The notes under the pieces were generated by a model. That model made no database searches, was not told the origin of the DNA, and saw only the letters and a list, made by a program, of their open reading frames with translations. DNA of 64,000 nucleotides from Proteus sp. FME41 (GTDB lineage Bacteria; Pseudomonadota; Gammaproteobacteria; Enterobacterales; Enterobacteriaceae): assembly GCF_014897315.1 (NCBI RefSeq), contig NZ_JABUYL010000002.1, forward strand, positions 234,192-298,191, in the 5' to 3' direction. This document shows positions 20,197 through 30,542 of the stretch, one piece after another; the first letter of the stretch is position 1, and every line of letters starts with the position of its first letter. Made by a program: the position numbers and the translations under genes.

Positions 20197-22677
20197 TCAC
20201 TGACATGCTAACAATTCACGTTTTAGTGGATCATTAATGACTGTCGGAATTGTAATCGTACATTGGGTTTTTCCACCCCAGACCACGTTTAATGATTCAT
20301 TAAGGTTAACACCCGCAATATAGACCAGACCGTCTTCCATCACCATCCCCATATTTTCACCGTCTTTATTGGTCACTTCTGCACCAAACGGAGGGTATTT
20401 TTGATCCATGGTTTGTAAGATAGCCATTAGGCGCTCACCTTGACGAACAGGGAACGTATAGTAACCAATCGCCCCTTCAGTGAGTGTTGTTGAAGTGATG
20501 GCTTTACGTGTTTCAATATCTGAATCCATTTTATCAACATCGATACGTGCATCAACATTGTTATAACTGGTTAAGTCGGTTAATACACCAATACCAAATA
20601 AATTTGTTGTCGTACTTTGGTTATTGAAAGGCACCCCTGAAACACCATCAGTATCTACCATCATACGGGCCGTACTGGATGTCATGCTACTGCTATGTAA
20701 AGCTGCCCCATGACGAGTTGCAGTAAAACCACCCTTAACTGTAGCGCCCACAGCAACATAATTATCTTGTTGGTAGCTTGCGTTAGCATTAATTTCTGCA
20801 TATTGAGAGCGATGTTGATAGTAACCATCTGTATTGGCTTTATTGTCTGAACTTAAACCCGCACGTACACGCCACAGATTATTATAATTACTATTATCAG
20901 AATAAGAGGCCATTTGGCTCACTTTTCCATTATTATTTTGCAGGCTATAACCTATATTTCTACCATTGCCTAGTGGAACTGAAATATTGAAAGCGATACT
21001 GTCGTCAGTATTCCCTTTATGTTGAGTCCGAAATGCAGATAAATTAGTATTAATCTGCTCTATACCCATAATTGAAAAGTTACGACTTATTGTCGCACCA
21101 TACTGTTCTTGGGTATTTTTATCCCAATAATTTTGGTGGCGATAAGAGAGATAAAGTGTTGTTGATTTTTCAATATCATCAGCCCAAAAGGTTTTGTTTC
21201 CCGTAATGGTATACATCTCTTTTTCATAGCCATTATTATTAAGATCGTTATAACGTTCATCTATATATTGAGAAAAAGAGCGAAATGTTTTTTCTGAAAA
21301 ACGGTAGCCTGCAAAGGTAATCGTACTATGATACTCATCAAATGTTTTTGCATAGTTCAGCTTAAATGACATCCCATTGATATTATCGTCATTATACGTT
21401 TTACTATAAGATTGAGTAATATCACCAGAAAGGGTGCCTAAACGCCCCATATCATGCCCTAAACCTAATGACCATGCATTGTAGTCTTTAGCGGTTAATA
21501 ACATTCCCCCATAAAGTGACCATGTGTTATTCATTCCCCACGAAAAATCACCTTGATAAAAAACAGGGCCTTGCATTTTATGGTTATTAAGAGATGACTG
21601 GCCTATGGATGTGTTATACCGCACCGAGCCGGGGCGTGTCATATAAGGTAAATTAGCTGTTTGTACTTGGAATTCGTTTACTTTACCATTTTGCTCTTCA
21701 ACTCTGACATCCAGTTGGCCTTGTACGGTATTTTGCAGATGTTTAATTGCAAAAGGGCCAGCGGGTACGGTTGTTTCATAAATTAAGCGACCATTTTGAG
21801 TTACTGTCACTTTGGCGTTAGTATTCGCAATGCCATGAATTTCAGGTGCATAGCCTTGCAGAGAAGGAGGCAACATTCTTTCATCACTTTGTAGGTTAGC
21901 ACCAGTAAAACGAAAACTATCAAAAACTTGAGAGTTCAAATAAGTTTCACCTAATGTTAATTTAGCCGCTTGATTGGGTAACGGTTTATAAGCATAAATT
22001 TGATTCCAATCAAAGCTATTGTTTGATGAATACTCTGATGAATAATTTCCTTGATATTCAGCGCGTAGACGCCACTCACCTAGGTTAATTCCTGCTTGTC
22101 CGTACCCAGTAAGTGAGTTGTTATTATTGCCTTGATTTGGGCGGGTTGATGTTCCTGTTAAGGTATAGTCAATCAACATGCCTGATATACCGGGATCCCA
22201 TAGTTCAGGGGGTGTCCAATCAGCATCTTCATATTTCATTAATGAGCGAGGGATAACAATATCAAGAATACCACCATCATTTTTGATAGAGATACCGGGT
22301 AATTGGCTAATATCAACGCAATCAGGAGAAATTTCTTTAATAAATTTTTGATTTTCTTCGTTAATTATTAACTTTTTTAGAAGAGTAGGGTCAATACAAG
22401 CGATGGAGTAATTTGGTTTTACTTCAATATAATTAATGTTTTGGCGAGGGAAATCACGACCATTTATACGAATATCCAAATAATACATACCAGGAATAAT
22501 GTAATTAGACGTCGCAAATCGAGAAAGATCAACATTATCTCTGTCTTCAGCATCTAGCATGTGAATGTTAAATTCCACAGAATCATCTTGCTCGGCTTGA
22601 GCGAAAAACGCTAAGCACAATAGCAAAATGGCACAAATGTTTTTCCATATTGTGCTGTGAAAAAAAGAAATTAACAT
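20197..22677 (-). CDS. pmfC: Outer-membrane fimbrial usher PmfC
   Basis: The usher forms the outer-membrane pore that assembles and secretes the pilus. The 826-residue product has a signal peptide (to about FAQA), the N-terminal chaperone-binding domain with VEFNIHMLD and DVDLSRF-like sequences, a 24-strand barrel with the plug domain (PEIHGIANTNAKVTVTQNG region) and C-terminal domains ending GGKTQCTITIP. Length matches FimD/PapC ushers. It is the second gene of the cluster, after pmfA and an intervening hairpin. Confidence 0.92.
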   Translation of the reverse strand: MLISFFHSTIWKNICAILLLCLAFFAQAEQDDSVEFNIHMLDAEDRDNVDLSRFATSNYIIPGMYYLDIRINGRDFPRQNINYIEVKPNYSIACIDPTLLKKLIINEENQKFIKEISPDCVDISQLPGISIKNDGGILDIVIPRSLMKYEDADWTPPELWDPGISGMLIDYTLTGTSTRPNQGNNNNSLTGYGQAGINLGEWRLRAEYQGNYSSEYSSNNSFDWNQIYAYKPLPNQAAKLTLGETYLNSQVFDSFRFTGANLQSDERMLPPSLQGYAPEIHGIANTNAKVTVTQNGRLIYETTVPAGPFAIKHLQNTVQGQLDVRVEEQNGKVNEFQVQTANLPYMTRPGSVRYNTSIGQSSLNNHKMQGPVFYQGDFSWGMNNTWSLYGGMLLTAKDYNAWSLGLGHDMGRLGTLSGDITQSYSKTYNDDNINGMSFKLNYAKTFDEYHSTITFAGYRFSEKTFRSFSQYIDERYNDLNNNGYEKEMYTITGNKTFWADDIEKSTTLYLSYRHQNYWDKNTQEQYGATISRNFSIMGIEQINTNLSAFRTQHKGNTDDSIAFNISVPLGNGRNIGYSLQNNNGKVSQMASYSDNSNYNNLWRVRAGLSSDNKANTDGYYQHRSQYAEINANASYQQDNYVAVGATVKGGFTATRHGAALHSSSMTSSTARMMVDTDGVSGVPFNNQSTTTNLFGIGVLTDLTSYNNVDARIDVDKMDSDIETRKAITSTTLTEGAIGYYTFPVRQGERLMAILQTMDQKYPPFGAEVTNKDGENMGMVMEDGLVYIAGVNLNESLNVVWGGKTQCTITIPTVINDPLKRELLACQ

Positions 22678-22784
22678 GAATAAACGCCTAATTATTAATT
22701 AAATAAAAAGTAATTAAATAATGAATATTTATTTAATTATTTTTTATTTTCATTTTTTATTAAATTGAAGTGTTTTATCAAATT

Positions 22785-22810
22785 TAACGCAGAGGAAGTC
22801 CCCTGCGTTA
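22785..22810 (-). terminator. Hairpin between pmfA and pmfC
   Basis: AACGCAGAGG at 22786-22795 pairs with CCCCTGCGTT at 22800-22809 around a 4-base loop, with one G-U pair in minus-strand RNA. No strong T-run follows on the minus strand. Such a hairpin after a major pilin gene usually gives partial termination or protects the pilin mRNA, so that pmfA is made in excess over the usher genes. Confidence 0.65.
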
Positions 22811-22853
22811 ATGCAGTAATTTATTATTTTATTAATTTAAATAAATAAAACGA

Positions 22854-23402
22854 TTACTGATAATCAACTTGGAAGTTGATAACGGCTTGGAATTCACCTG
22901 GAGTAACAGTCGCGTCCGCTGATTCAGCTTGTACGTAAGCAACGAATGGAATTTTTGAAACGCCATTCACTAACTGTACTGGTGTTGTTGCTGTATTCCA
23001 TTTTACCGCTTTGCTACCAGCATCCATTAAGCCGATGCCTGCGCCAGACGCTGAGCCAGAAACAAAAGAAGCTAAGTCTTTGTTTGTTGCATTAACAACG
23101 CTTGGTGTATAGCTAACAGTTGCTGTTTTTGCTACTGTGGTATCACAGTCTTGTAATTCGATATCTTTTTTAACGTTACCCGCTTTTTGCATATTAGCTA
23201 ATGCAGAAGTTGGGATTTCACTGAAATCAACAATAACTGGACTTGAAGAAGCGGCTAATCCACAAGCTGAATTAACAATTTCACCTTTTAATTGAATTTC
23301 GCCTTTAGTTGCGCCAACTTTTGGTGCTGTCGTTTCAGCTGTTGCAACAGAATTAATACCAAATACTAAAGCAGCAGCTAAAGCAATTTTACTCAGTTTC
23401 AT
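22854..23402 (-). CDS. pmfA: Major fimbrial subunit PmfA
   Basis: The 182-residue product has a signal peptide (MKLSKIALAAALVFGINSVATA, about 22 residues), two cysteines (Cys47 in SACGLA and Cys86 in LQDCD) that form the pilin disulfide, and a C-terminal beta strand NFQVDYQ with penultimate tyrosine. It is the first gene and has a good AAGGGAT ribosome site and a long upstream region, as expected for the structural subunit. Size (about 18.9 kDa) and operon order fit P. mirabilis PmfA, linked to urinary-tract colonisation. Confidence 0.82.
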   Translation of the reverse strand: MKLSKIALAAALVFGINSVATAETTAPKVGATKGEIQLKGEIVNSACGLAASSSPVIVDFSEIPTSALANMQKAGNVKKDIELQDCDTTVAKTATVSYTPSVVNATNKDLASFVSGSASGAGIGLMDAGSKAVKWNTATTPVQLVNGVSKIPFVAYVQAESADATVTPGEFQAVINFQVDYQ

Positions 23403-23693
23403 TATAGATAATCCCTTGAAGATCGTGCGTATTATTATTTATAGAAAAATAATATTGATGTCGGAATATAAAAATTGATTTGCATTATATTTCGAGTTGT
23501 TTCGAATAATGACTGGTTTATATGATATCAACAAAGGTGCTCTATTTGATATAACGTTTTGTCAGTTTCCGCAATTTTCAGATTTAATCTGGCCTATTCC
23601 ACATTAGTAGAATTTTATATAGATTTATTCTTTTTATTACTCAATTTATGGGTAAAAAAGTTTATCAGGCAGATAAATTTAATAGACAATATA

Positions 23694-23744
23694 ATTAACA
23701 TTACTTTAACGTTACAAAAAGTGATGTTATTAACATTACTTTAA
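23694..23744. repeat. 16-bp direct repeat upstream of pmfA
   Basis: Two exact copies of ATTAACATTACTTTAA start at 23694 and 23729, a period of 35 bp, about 300 bp upstream of the pmfA start. They could be paired binding sites for a regulator of the fimbrial operon, but no regulator is recognised nearby. Confidence 0.7.
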
Positions 23745-24170
23745 GAAAATTAATAAAATCAATTATAGATTATCGTAAAGTATATAATTCAATAAGTTAG
23801 ATGTTAATAGTGTATCACTCAGGTTAATTTTTATCGTAAATAAAGTTTCTCGAAAAAGAATAATCATAAAATGAATAATAACTAATGAGATAATTCCTAC
23901 GTATTTAAGTTAATTTTTTCTTATATTTCACTTATTCTGATCATCTAAAAAAGACTATTTGGGTTATTTTAAATACATTTTACTCATTAGGTGAGTGTTT
24001 TAACTAATAAGTGTTACATTTTTTAACACGTGCGTTTTAACAACATTGAGTAAAAAATAGTAGAGAAAATGTAACAATTTTTAATATTAAGAAAATATTA
24101 ATTTTAAAGAGAGGTAACGGATAAAAGTCGACGTTTGAGAAATAAAAAGTAAGAATTACAGTCACGAGTA

Positions 24171-24189
24171 AGCCTCTATAAAAGAGGCT
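24171..24189 (-). terminator. Possible mltF terminator
   Basis: AGCCTCT at 24171-24177 and AGAGGCT at 24183-24189 form a perfect 7-bp stem with an ATAAA loop about 40 bases after the mltF stop. The minus strand after it is not rich in T, so termination is uncertain. Confidence 0.45.
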
Positions 24190-24230
24190 GTAGTGTTATT
24201 TAACGTATTGTTTTAAAGGTAAAATCTTTT

Positions 24231-25700
24231 TTAACGAGGTATATCTTGCGTGAGTGATAATGAGGAGGTATCTTGCTTTTCATCTTCATTACTTTCTTTA
24301 TCTTTAGATAATATTTTATTTTTACTCTCTTTGGCTTGAAGATAACCCACAAGGCTGAGTTGATATCGACGAATATTTTCAACATAGCGATAAGCTTCAT
24401 GTCCTCTTGCGTAACCATAGGGAAGATCAGCATAGTATTTCTTTTGGCTAAGTAGCGGTAATCTTGATTTTACATCTAGCCAACTATCAGGATCTGCACC
24501 TTGTTGTTCAGTGAGTCTTCTGGCATCAAGCATATGACCAAATCCCATATTGTATGCGGCTAATGCAAACCAAATTTTCTCATCTTCAGGAATAGATTCA
24601 GGTAAACGTGAAAGAAGATGCTTAAGATATTGTGCCCCACCTCGAACACTTTCTTCAGGATCAAGCCTATCTGTTACCCCCATACTTGATGCAGTAGGGC
24701 GTGTTAACATCATAAGCCCTCTAACACCAGTAGGTGATGTTGCATGAGGATCCCAGTGTGATTCTTGCCATGCCATTGCTGCTAACAACCGCCAATCAAA
24801 GGTATCCGCGTATTTTTCAAAAAGGGGTTGATAGTTGGGTAAAATAGAATCAATAGCAGTAATAAAAGAGAGGGTATCAAAGTAATCAAATGAACCGACA
24901 TGGCCAAAATACTTTTCTTCAAGTCGTGCTAATACATCTTCTTGAGATAATTGATTAAAATAATCGAGCATAGCTGCATATAAACTATTATCTTCACTGT
25001 CTGGTAGATACCATGTGAGCGGACGGCTTTCAGTGACTTCGAATCCGACAGCAACATTAGGGTGAATGCGTTGTTGTACCGCAACACTGATTGAGTCAGC
25101 TAAGACATAGGTTATCTTGCCTTCTGATAATGCTTCTAGCAGTTGTGAAGTCGTCTGATTGTCTGATTCTTCCCATTCAAGTTCAGGGTATTGTGTCTCT
25201 TTTAATGTCCGCAATAGACTTGCATGTGCAGAACCCGCAGTGACGACAAGACGTCCATCTAGTGCATCAAAACTACGAGGTCTTAATGTCCCTTTACGGT
25301 AAATCAGTTGTTGAGAAACTGAAAAATAAGCTGGGCCACTACGTGTCGTGTCTAACCTCTCTTTATTATAAAGTAATCCAGCTGCGATAAAATCAGCTTT
25401 ATTATTCTCCAGATCATCAAACATTTGATTGATATTTGTCCGCATATTAACGACAAGTTTCACGCCTAGGTAATCAGCAAAGCGTTTCACTAATTCATAA
25501 TCGAAACCTACGGGGTCCTTTTTATCGTTCATCGTTATCAATGGTGAAGACATCGTACTAATTCTTAGCTCACCACGAGATAAAATCTTATTTATCTGCG
25601 CTTTTTGCCTATCAGGCCATGAAATATTCAACGCAATAATTGCCGCTGAAAAGAGCGCTATGATAACGATAACGAAATAGTTTATCCTTATATTATTCAA
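24231..25700 (-). CDS. mltF: Membrane-bound lytic murein transglycosylase F
   Basis: MltF cleaves peptidoglycan between MurNAc and GlcNAc, leaving 1,6-anhydro ends. The 489-residue product has an N-terminal hydrophobic anchor or signal (about residues 7-25), a periplasmic solute-binding-like domain (about 40-265) and a C-terminal SLT domain starting near 290, with the catalytic glutamate in [11 protein letters not shown] and the GLMMLT motif. It is divergent from purL, as in E. coli. The Ser/Lys/Glu-rich tail from about residue 455 looks unstructured. Confidence 0.95.
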   Translation of the reverse strand: MNNIRINYFVIVIIALFSAAIIALNISWPDRQKAQINKILSRGELRISTMSSPLITMNDKKDPVGFDYELVKRFADYLGVKLVVNMRTNINQMFDDLENNKADFIAAGLLYNKERLDTTRSGPAYFSVSQQLIYRKGTLRPRSFDALDGRLVVTAGSAHASLLRTLKETQYPELEWEESDNQTTSQLLEALSEGKITYVLADSISVAVQQRIHPNVAVGFEVTESRPLTWYLPDSEDNSLYAAMLDYFNQLSQEDVLARLEEKYFGHVGSFDYFDTLSFITAIDSILPNYQPLFEKYADTFDWRLLAAMAWQESHWDPHATSPTGVRGLMMLTRPTASSMGVTDRLDPEESVRGGAQYLKHLLSRLPESIPEDEKIWFALAAYNMGFGHMLDARRLTEQQGADPDSWLDVKSRLPLLSQKKYYADLPYGYARGHEAYRYVENIRRYQLSLVGYLQAKESKNKILSKDKESNEDEKQDTSSLSLTQDIPR

Positions 25701-25866
25701 TAGGTTATTTCTCGTTAACGTTGTTTGTTGTTGTGTGTAAAGTCGTTATTTTAACATGGATAAATTTCCAGTAATCGAGCATTTTGCTTAACATATTGCT
25801 AAGACGCAACTTGATTACACCAATTAATCAGTAAAACACACTAAGTTAAATGCCGTTATTTTGTTC

Positions 25867-25882
25867 ACGCAAACGGTTTCGT
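25867..25882 (+). promoter_or_regulatory. PurR operator and promoter of purL
   Basis: ACGCAAACGGTTTCGT differs from the PurR consensus ACGCAAACGTTTTCGT at one base. A -10 element TATACT lies at 25900-25905, with the -35 position (about 25877-25882) inside the operator, so PurR binding would block RNA polymerase. Confidence 0.88.
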
Positions 25883-25964
25883 CTGGGCGGTTATTCTATT
25901 ATACTAGGCGCGTTTCCCCTGAATGATTGATCAGGCTAGCAGCTAAAAGAGAGAACTCAATATT

Positions 25965-28900
25965 ATGGAAATCCTGCGTGGCTCCCCCGCTTTATCCGCG
26001 TTTCGTATTAATAAATTACTCACTCAATGTCAGGAAAATGATCTTCCTGTGCAAGGTATATATGCGGAATTTGTCCATTTCGCGAAAGTGGAAGGGCAGT
26101 TATCTGAAGATGACCAAATTAAATTAAGCCAATTACTGCATTATGGGCCTTCATTAACAGAGCATGAACCTGTTGGGGAAATGCGAGTGGTGACACCTCG
26201 CCCAGGAACGATTTCACCGTGGTCTTCTAAAGCAACTGATATTGCGCATAACTGTGGTTTAACCAAGATTGTTAGAATTGAACGTGGTATCGCCTATTTT
26301 ATAGAGTGCGATACGATGACAGACACTCAGTGGCAACAGCTTTATGGTTTGATTCATGATCGAATGATGGAAACCATTTTCTTAAATTATCAAGATGCCA
26401 ATGCACTTTTTGCAGAGCAAACACCCGCACCACTAAAAACAATAGATGTACTTGCTAAAGGCAAAGATGCACTGGTTAAAGCGAATATTGAAATGGGGTT
26501 AGCGCTTGCTGACGATGAAGTTGATTATTTAGTTGACGCTTTTAACCGGTTAGAACGTAATCCAACAGATGTTGAGCTTTATATGTTTGCACAAGCTAAC
26601 TCTGAACACTGCCGCCACAAAATATTTAATGCGGATTGGATTATTGATGGCGAAGCGCAAGATAAATCATTATTTAAAATGATCAAAAATACGTTTGAGC
26701 AAACGCCAGATTATGTCATGTCAGCGTATAAAGATAATGCGGCTGTTATGGAGGGTTCTGTGGCAGGACGTTTTTATCCTGATGCAGAGAAGGGGCATTA
26801 TCGTTATCACCAAGAGCCTGTGCATATCTTGATGAAAGTAGAAACGCATAATCACCCAACAGCGATCTCACCATGGCCAGGTGCAGCGACAGGCTCAGGT
26901 GGAGAAATTCGAGATGAAGGTGCAACAGGGCGTGGTGCTAAACCTAAAGCGGGTTTAGTCGGATTTTCTGTTTCTAATTTACGTATTCCTGGTTTTGAGC
27001 AGCCTTGGGAAGAAGATTTTGGTAAACCGGAACGTATTGTTACAGCATTAGACATTATGACCGAAGGCCCATTAGGGGGAGCTGCCTTTAATAATGAATT
27101 TGGTCGTCCTGCCTTATTAGGTTATTTCAGAACCTATGAAGAACGAGTTAATAGCCACAATGGTGTCGAAGTTCGCGGTTACCATAAACCCATTATGTTA
27201 GCGGGTGGGATTGGTAATATTCGTGAAGATCATGTTCAAAAAGGGGAGATCACCGTTGGCGCTAAGCTGATCGTATTAGGTGGCCCATCTATGAATATCG
27301 GTCTGGGTGGGGGAGCAGCTTCTTCTATGACGTCGGGGCAATCTGATGAAGACTTAGATTTTGCCTCTGTTCAACGAGATAACCCTGAAATGGAACGCCG
27401 TTGCCAAGAAGTTATCGATCGTTGCTGGCAGTTAGGTGATGATAACCCTATTTTATTTATTCATGACGTAGGGGCTGGTGGTCTTTCTAATGCAATGCCT
27501 GAATTAGTCAATGATGGTGGTCGTGGTGGTCGTTTTGAACTGCGTGATGTTTTGAATGATGAACCGGGAATGAGCCCTCTTGAAATCTGGTGTAACGAAT
27601 CTCAAGAACGTTATGTGTTAGCTGTATCACCAGAGAAAATGCCTCTTTTTGATGCATTATGTCAGCGTGAAAGAGCACCTTATGCTGTCATTGGTGAAGC
27701 GACACAAGAACGTGAATTAGTCTTAAACGATACACACTTCAATAATAAACCTATTGATATGCCATTAGACATATTATTAGGTAAAGCACCTAAAATGTTG
27801 CGTGATGTGAAATCACAAAAAACAGAAGGTGAGTATCTAGACCGTAAAAATATCGATGTAAGAGATGCGGTTTATCGAGTGCTTCATTTACCTACTGTTG
27901 CTGAAAAAACCTTCTTAATTACCATTGGTGATCGTACTGTAACGGGCATGGTTGCTCGTGATCAAATGGTTGGCCCTTGGCAAATCCCTGTTGCTAACTG
28001 TGCTGTTACCACCGCAACATTAGACAGCTATTATGGCGAAGCAATGTCGATTGGTGAAAGAGCGCCCATTGCACTATTAGATTTTGCAGCATCTGCTCGT
28101 ATGGCTGTCGGTGAAGCACTCACAAATATGGCAGGCAGTGATGTACAAGCGCTTAATCGTATTAAACTCTCGGCTAACTGGATGTCAGCCGCAGGTCATC
28201 CTGGTGAAGATGCTGGTTTATATGATGCGGTTAAAGCCGTTGGCGAAGCGTTGTGCCCTGAATTAGGTATTACCATTCCTGTTGGTAAAGATTCAATGTC
28301 AATGAAAACACGTTGGGAAGATAAAGACGGGAAAACTAAAGAGGTGACGTCTCCGTTATCTTTAGTGATTACGGCATTTTCTCGCGTTGAAGATGTACGT
28401 AAAACAGTGACACCTGAATTATCAACACAACCTGGAAACCGTTTATACCTGATTGATTTGGGTAATGGACATAATGCATTGGGCGCAACGGCCTTGGCAC
28501 AAGTTTATCGCCAGTTAGGTCAAAAAGCCGCAGATCTTCGTAATGTCGAACAGCTAAAACAATTCTTTACTGTGATGCAACAGTTGGTCAATGAAGGCAA
28601 ATTGCTGGCTTATCACGATCGTTCTGATGGTGGCTTATTTGTCACGCTAGCAGAAATGGCATTTACGGGGCATTGTGGCTTAAATGTTGATATTAGCGCT
28701 TATGATGAAGATATTTTAGCTGGGCTGTTTAATGAAGAGCTAGGCGGTGTTATCCAAATTGAAGCAGAGCATCAAGAGTCAGTTGAAGCGCTGTTTACAG
28801 AATATGGTTTAGTCGATTGCTTACATTATTTAGGCCAAGCAACACAAGATGACGCCATTATTATTCACAGTCGTGAAACGGAAGTTTACAACGAAAAACG

Positions 28901-29855
28901 AAGTACACTACGTATGTGGTGGGCTGAAACAACATGGCAAATGCAACGTCTACGTGATAATCCTGAGTGTGCTGATGAAGAACATCAAGCAAAAAAAGAT
29001 ATCCACGATCCAGGATTAAATGTGCATTTAACCTTTGATCCAAGTGAAGACATCGCAGCACCATATATTGCAACAGGAAGTCGTCCTCGTATTGCGGTAT
29101 TAAGAGAGCAAGGTGTTAACTCTCACGTTGAAATGGCCGCCGCTTTTGATAGAGCGGGCTTTGATACAATCGATGTTCATATGAGCGACCTACACTCAGC
29201 ACAACGTTCATTAAGTGATTTTGATGTGCTGGTGGCGTGTGGCGGATTCTCTTACGGTGATGTATTAGGTGCGGGTGAAGGTTGGGCTAAATCTATTTTA
29301 TTTAATTCTCGTTTACGTGATGAGTTTGCTCAATTCTTTGAACGCCAAGATACCTTATCGCTTGGTGTCTGTAATGGTTGCCAGATGATGTCAACATTAT
29401 CGGAGCTTATTCCGGGAGCTGATTTATGGCCTCGTTTTGTTCGTAATCGGTCTGAACGTTTTGAAGCGCGTTTTAGTTTGGTAAAAGTGACTGAAAGCCC
29501 ATCGTTACTGTTACAAGGTATGGGCGGTTCACAAATGCCAATTGCGGTTTCTCACGGTGAAGGTTTTGCTGAGTTCCGCCATGCGGATCAATTAGCTCAA
29601 TTAGAAGCACAAAATTTAGTGGGATTACGCTTTGTTGATAATTATGGTCAGCCAACAGAACAATACCCGTTAAATCCGAATGGCTCTGTAAAAGGGATCA
29701 CTGCGGTCACCACAAGAGACGGACGTTCAACTATTATGATGCCACACCCTGAACGCGTATTTAGAACAGTAAGCAATTCTTGGCATCCTGATCATTGGGG
29801 CGAAGATAGCCCTTGGATGCGCTTATTCCGTAATGCAAGAAAACAGTTTGATTAA
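25965..29855 (+). CDS. purL: Phosphoribosylformylglycinamidine synthase
   Basis: PurL converts FGAR, glutamine and ATP to FGAM in purine synthesis. The 1296-residue single-chain enzyme has the N-terminal PurS-like domain, two AIR-synthase-related ATP-binding halves (with [15 protein letters not shown] near residue 210 and the [25 protein letters not shown] loop) and a C-terminal class I glutaminase with the nucleophile in [10 protein letters not shown]. Length equals the large form in E. coli (1295 aa). A PurR operator lies upstream and a terminator downstream. Confidence 0.98.
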   Translation: MEILRGSPALSAFRINKLLTQCQENDLPVQGIYAEFVHFAKVEGQLSEDDQIKLSQLLHYGPSLTEHEPVGEMRVVTPRPGTISPWSSKATDIAHNCGLTKIVRIERGIAYFIECDTMTDTQWQQLYGLIHDRMMETIFLNYQDANALFAEQTPAPLKTIDVLAKGKDALVKANIEMGLALADDEVDYLVDAFNRLERNPTDVELYMFAQANSEHCRHKIFNADWIIDGEAQDKSLFKMIKNTFEQTPDYVMSAYKDNAAVMEGSVAGRFYPDAEKGHYRYHQEPVHILMKVETHNHPTAISPWPGAATGSGGEIRDEGATGRGAKPKAGLVGFSVSNLRIPGFEQPWEEDFGKPERIVTALDIMTEGPLGGAAFNNEFGRPALLGYFRTYEERVNSHNGVEVRGYHKPIMLAGGIGNIREDHVQKGEITVGAKLIVLGGPSMNIGLGGGAASSMTSGQSDEDLDFASVQRDNPEMERRCQEVIDRCWQLGDDNPILFIHDVGAGGLSNAMPELVNDGGRGGRFELRDVLNDEPGMSPLEIWCNESQERYVLAVSPEKMPLFDALCQRERAPYAVIGEATQERELVLNDTHFNNKPIDMPLDILLGKAPKMLRDVKSQKTEGEYLDRKNIDVRDAVYRVLHLPTVAEKTFLITIGDRTVTGMVARDQMVGPWQIPVANCAVTTATLDSYYGEAMSIGERAPIALLDFAASARMAVGEALTNMAGSDVQALNRIKLSANWMSAAGHPGEDAGLYDAVKAVGEALCPELGITIPVGKDSMSMKTRWEDKDGKTKEVTSPLSLVITAFSRVEDVRKTVTPELSTQPGNRLYLIDLGNGHNALGATALAQVYRQLGQKAADLRNVEQLKQFFTVMQQLVNEGKLLAYHDRSDGGLFVTLAEMAFTGHCGLNVDISAYDEDILAGLFNEELGGVIQIEAEHQESVEALFTEYGLVDCLHYLGQATQDDAIIIHSRETEVYNEKRSTLRMWWAETTWQMQRLRDNPECADEEHQAKKDIHDPGLNVHLTFDPSEDIAAPYIATGSRPRIAVLREQGVNSHVEMAAAFDRAGFDTIDVHMSDLHSAQRSLSDFDVLVACGGFSYGDVLGAGEGWAKSILFNSRLRDEFAQFFERQDTLSLGVCNGCQMMSTLSELIPGADLWPRFVRNRSERFEARFSLVKVTESPSLLLQGMGGSQMPIAVSHGEGFAEFRHADQLAQLEAQNLVGLRFVDNYGQPTEQYPLNPNGSVKGITAVTTRDGRSTIMMPHPERVFRTVSNSWHPDHWGEDSPWMRLFRNARKQFD

Positions 29856-29886
29856 TTAGCAGTAATTATTTTAGTGGTAAAGACAT

Positions 29887-29919
29887 AAAGCCTCTACTTA
29901 GTTAGGGGTTTTATTTTAT
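29887..29919 (+). terminator. purL terminator
   Basis: AAAGCCTCTA at 29887-29896 pairs with TAGGGGTTTT at 29903-29912 (10 pairs, including G-U pairs) around a 6-base loop, followed by a T-rich tract. It separates purL from the glmY control region. Confidence 0.8.
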
Positions 29920-29944
29920 TGATAATAAAGGAAATATTCTTTGT

Positions 29945-30057
29945 TGTGTAAAATTAACGACATTTTGCCATTACATTGTCTCTTTTTGGCGACACTTAAC
30001 TTGTTGAAATTTAAGCTATAATAAAATTTAAGGTAACTTTGTCTGTATATGGAGACA
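29945..30057 (+). promoter_or_regulatory. Three GlrR activator sites upstream of glmY
   Basis: The GlrR (QseF) recognition pattern TGTC-N10-GACA occurs exactly at 29977-29994 and 30040-30057. A third copy with one changed base (TGTG-N10-GACA) lies at 29945-29962. All are upstream of the sigma-54 promoter at 30164-30177, at enhancer distances. E. coli glmY also has three such sites. Confidence 0.88.
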
Positions 30058-30162
30058 GCTTGGTGGTTTTATAACAAGATAAAAGGGACTCATAACTAAA
30101 ATATAATAAAGATGTTTTTATTTTTACTTATTTTTCATTGTATTATAATTTTTTATTAAAGT

Positions 30163-30177
30163 TGGCACGCCTTGTGC
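30163..30177 (+). promoter_or_regulatory. Sigma-54 promoter of glmY
   Basis: TGGCACG followed by CCTT and GTGC gives GG at 30164-30165 and GC at 30176-30177 with the required ten bases between them. This is the -24/-12 signature of sigma-54. A TTATAT just downstream could also serve as a sigma-70 -10 with nearly the same start, as known for E. coli glmY. Confidence 0.88.
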
Positions 30178-30189
30178 ATTATATAAATC

Positions 30190-30420
30190 AGTTGCTCATT
30201 CAACTTTTTATGTCGGTCCACAATATGGGTGGGGACATACCACATAAGCCAGGAATGACGCCAGAGTAAGGTGCCTACCGTCCAACATCATGATACTCGT
30301 CTTCGGACCTTATCAAACACAGGGCGACACGTGGAGTGAGGCACCACCTTCATTCTCTTTTAGAGAAAAAAGAGATGAAATATAGACGAGCGGAATATCT
30401 CAGTAAGATATTCCGCTCTC
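30190..30420 (+). ncRNA. glmY: Small regulatory RNA GlmY
   Basis: GlmY binds RapZ and so protects GlmZ, raising GlmS synthesis when glucosamine 6-phosphate is low. The 5' end at about 30190 (AGTTGCTCATTCA) closely resembles the E. coli RNA. The long first hairpin is visible, with TTATGT at 30208-30213 pairing with ACATAA at 30242-30247, and the later CGTGGAGTGAGGC part is also similar. The location between purL and glrK and the sigma-54/GlrR control fix the identity. The 3' end is uncertain: the last clear structure is a perfect 13-bp hairpin at 30388-30418 without a U-run after it. Confidence 0.85.
30388..30418 (+). terminator. 13-bp hairpin after GlmY
   Basis: GAGCGGAATATCT (30388-30400) and AGATATTCCGCTC (30406-30418) pair perfectly around CAGTA. 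The next bases are TCCCACTTC, not a T-run, so it may end GlmY inefficiently, act with Rho, or be a processing boundary that lets transcription continue to glrK. Confidence 0.5.
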
Positions 30421-30542
30421 CCACTTCTAGAGCCTGTCATATTCTTTCGCTTGTGTTTGTTACCTTTACCTAATTTTCCAATGTCGGACTTTTTTCTTGT
30501 TATCAAGTCATGTAGCATCGCATTACTCTAATAGGTGTTGAG

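Larger units (their letters stand above)
23403..24230. other. Long AT-rich region upstream of pmfA
   Basis: These 828 bases separate the fimbrial operon from mltF and hold no credible gene; a 61-codon plus-strand ORF at 23559-23744 has no ribosome site and low-complexity content. The region is very AT-rich, which suggests silencing by H-NS-type proteins (inference). A 16-bp direct repeat, ATTAACATTACTTTAA, occurs at 23694-23709 and 23729-23744. I see no long inverted repeats flanking a promoter, so an invertible switch is not supported. Confidence 0.6.

Noticed and set aside
23559..23744. 61-codon plus-strand ORF upstream of pmfA
   Set aside because: It is AT-driven, rich in Leu, Ile and Asn, without a ribosome site, and overlaps the direct repeats.
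23403..24230. Possible invertible promoter switch for the fimbrial operon
   Set aside because: I found no pair of matching inverted repeats around a promoter and no recombinase gene nearby, unlike the P. mirabilis mrp system.
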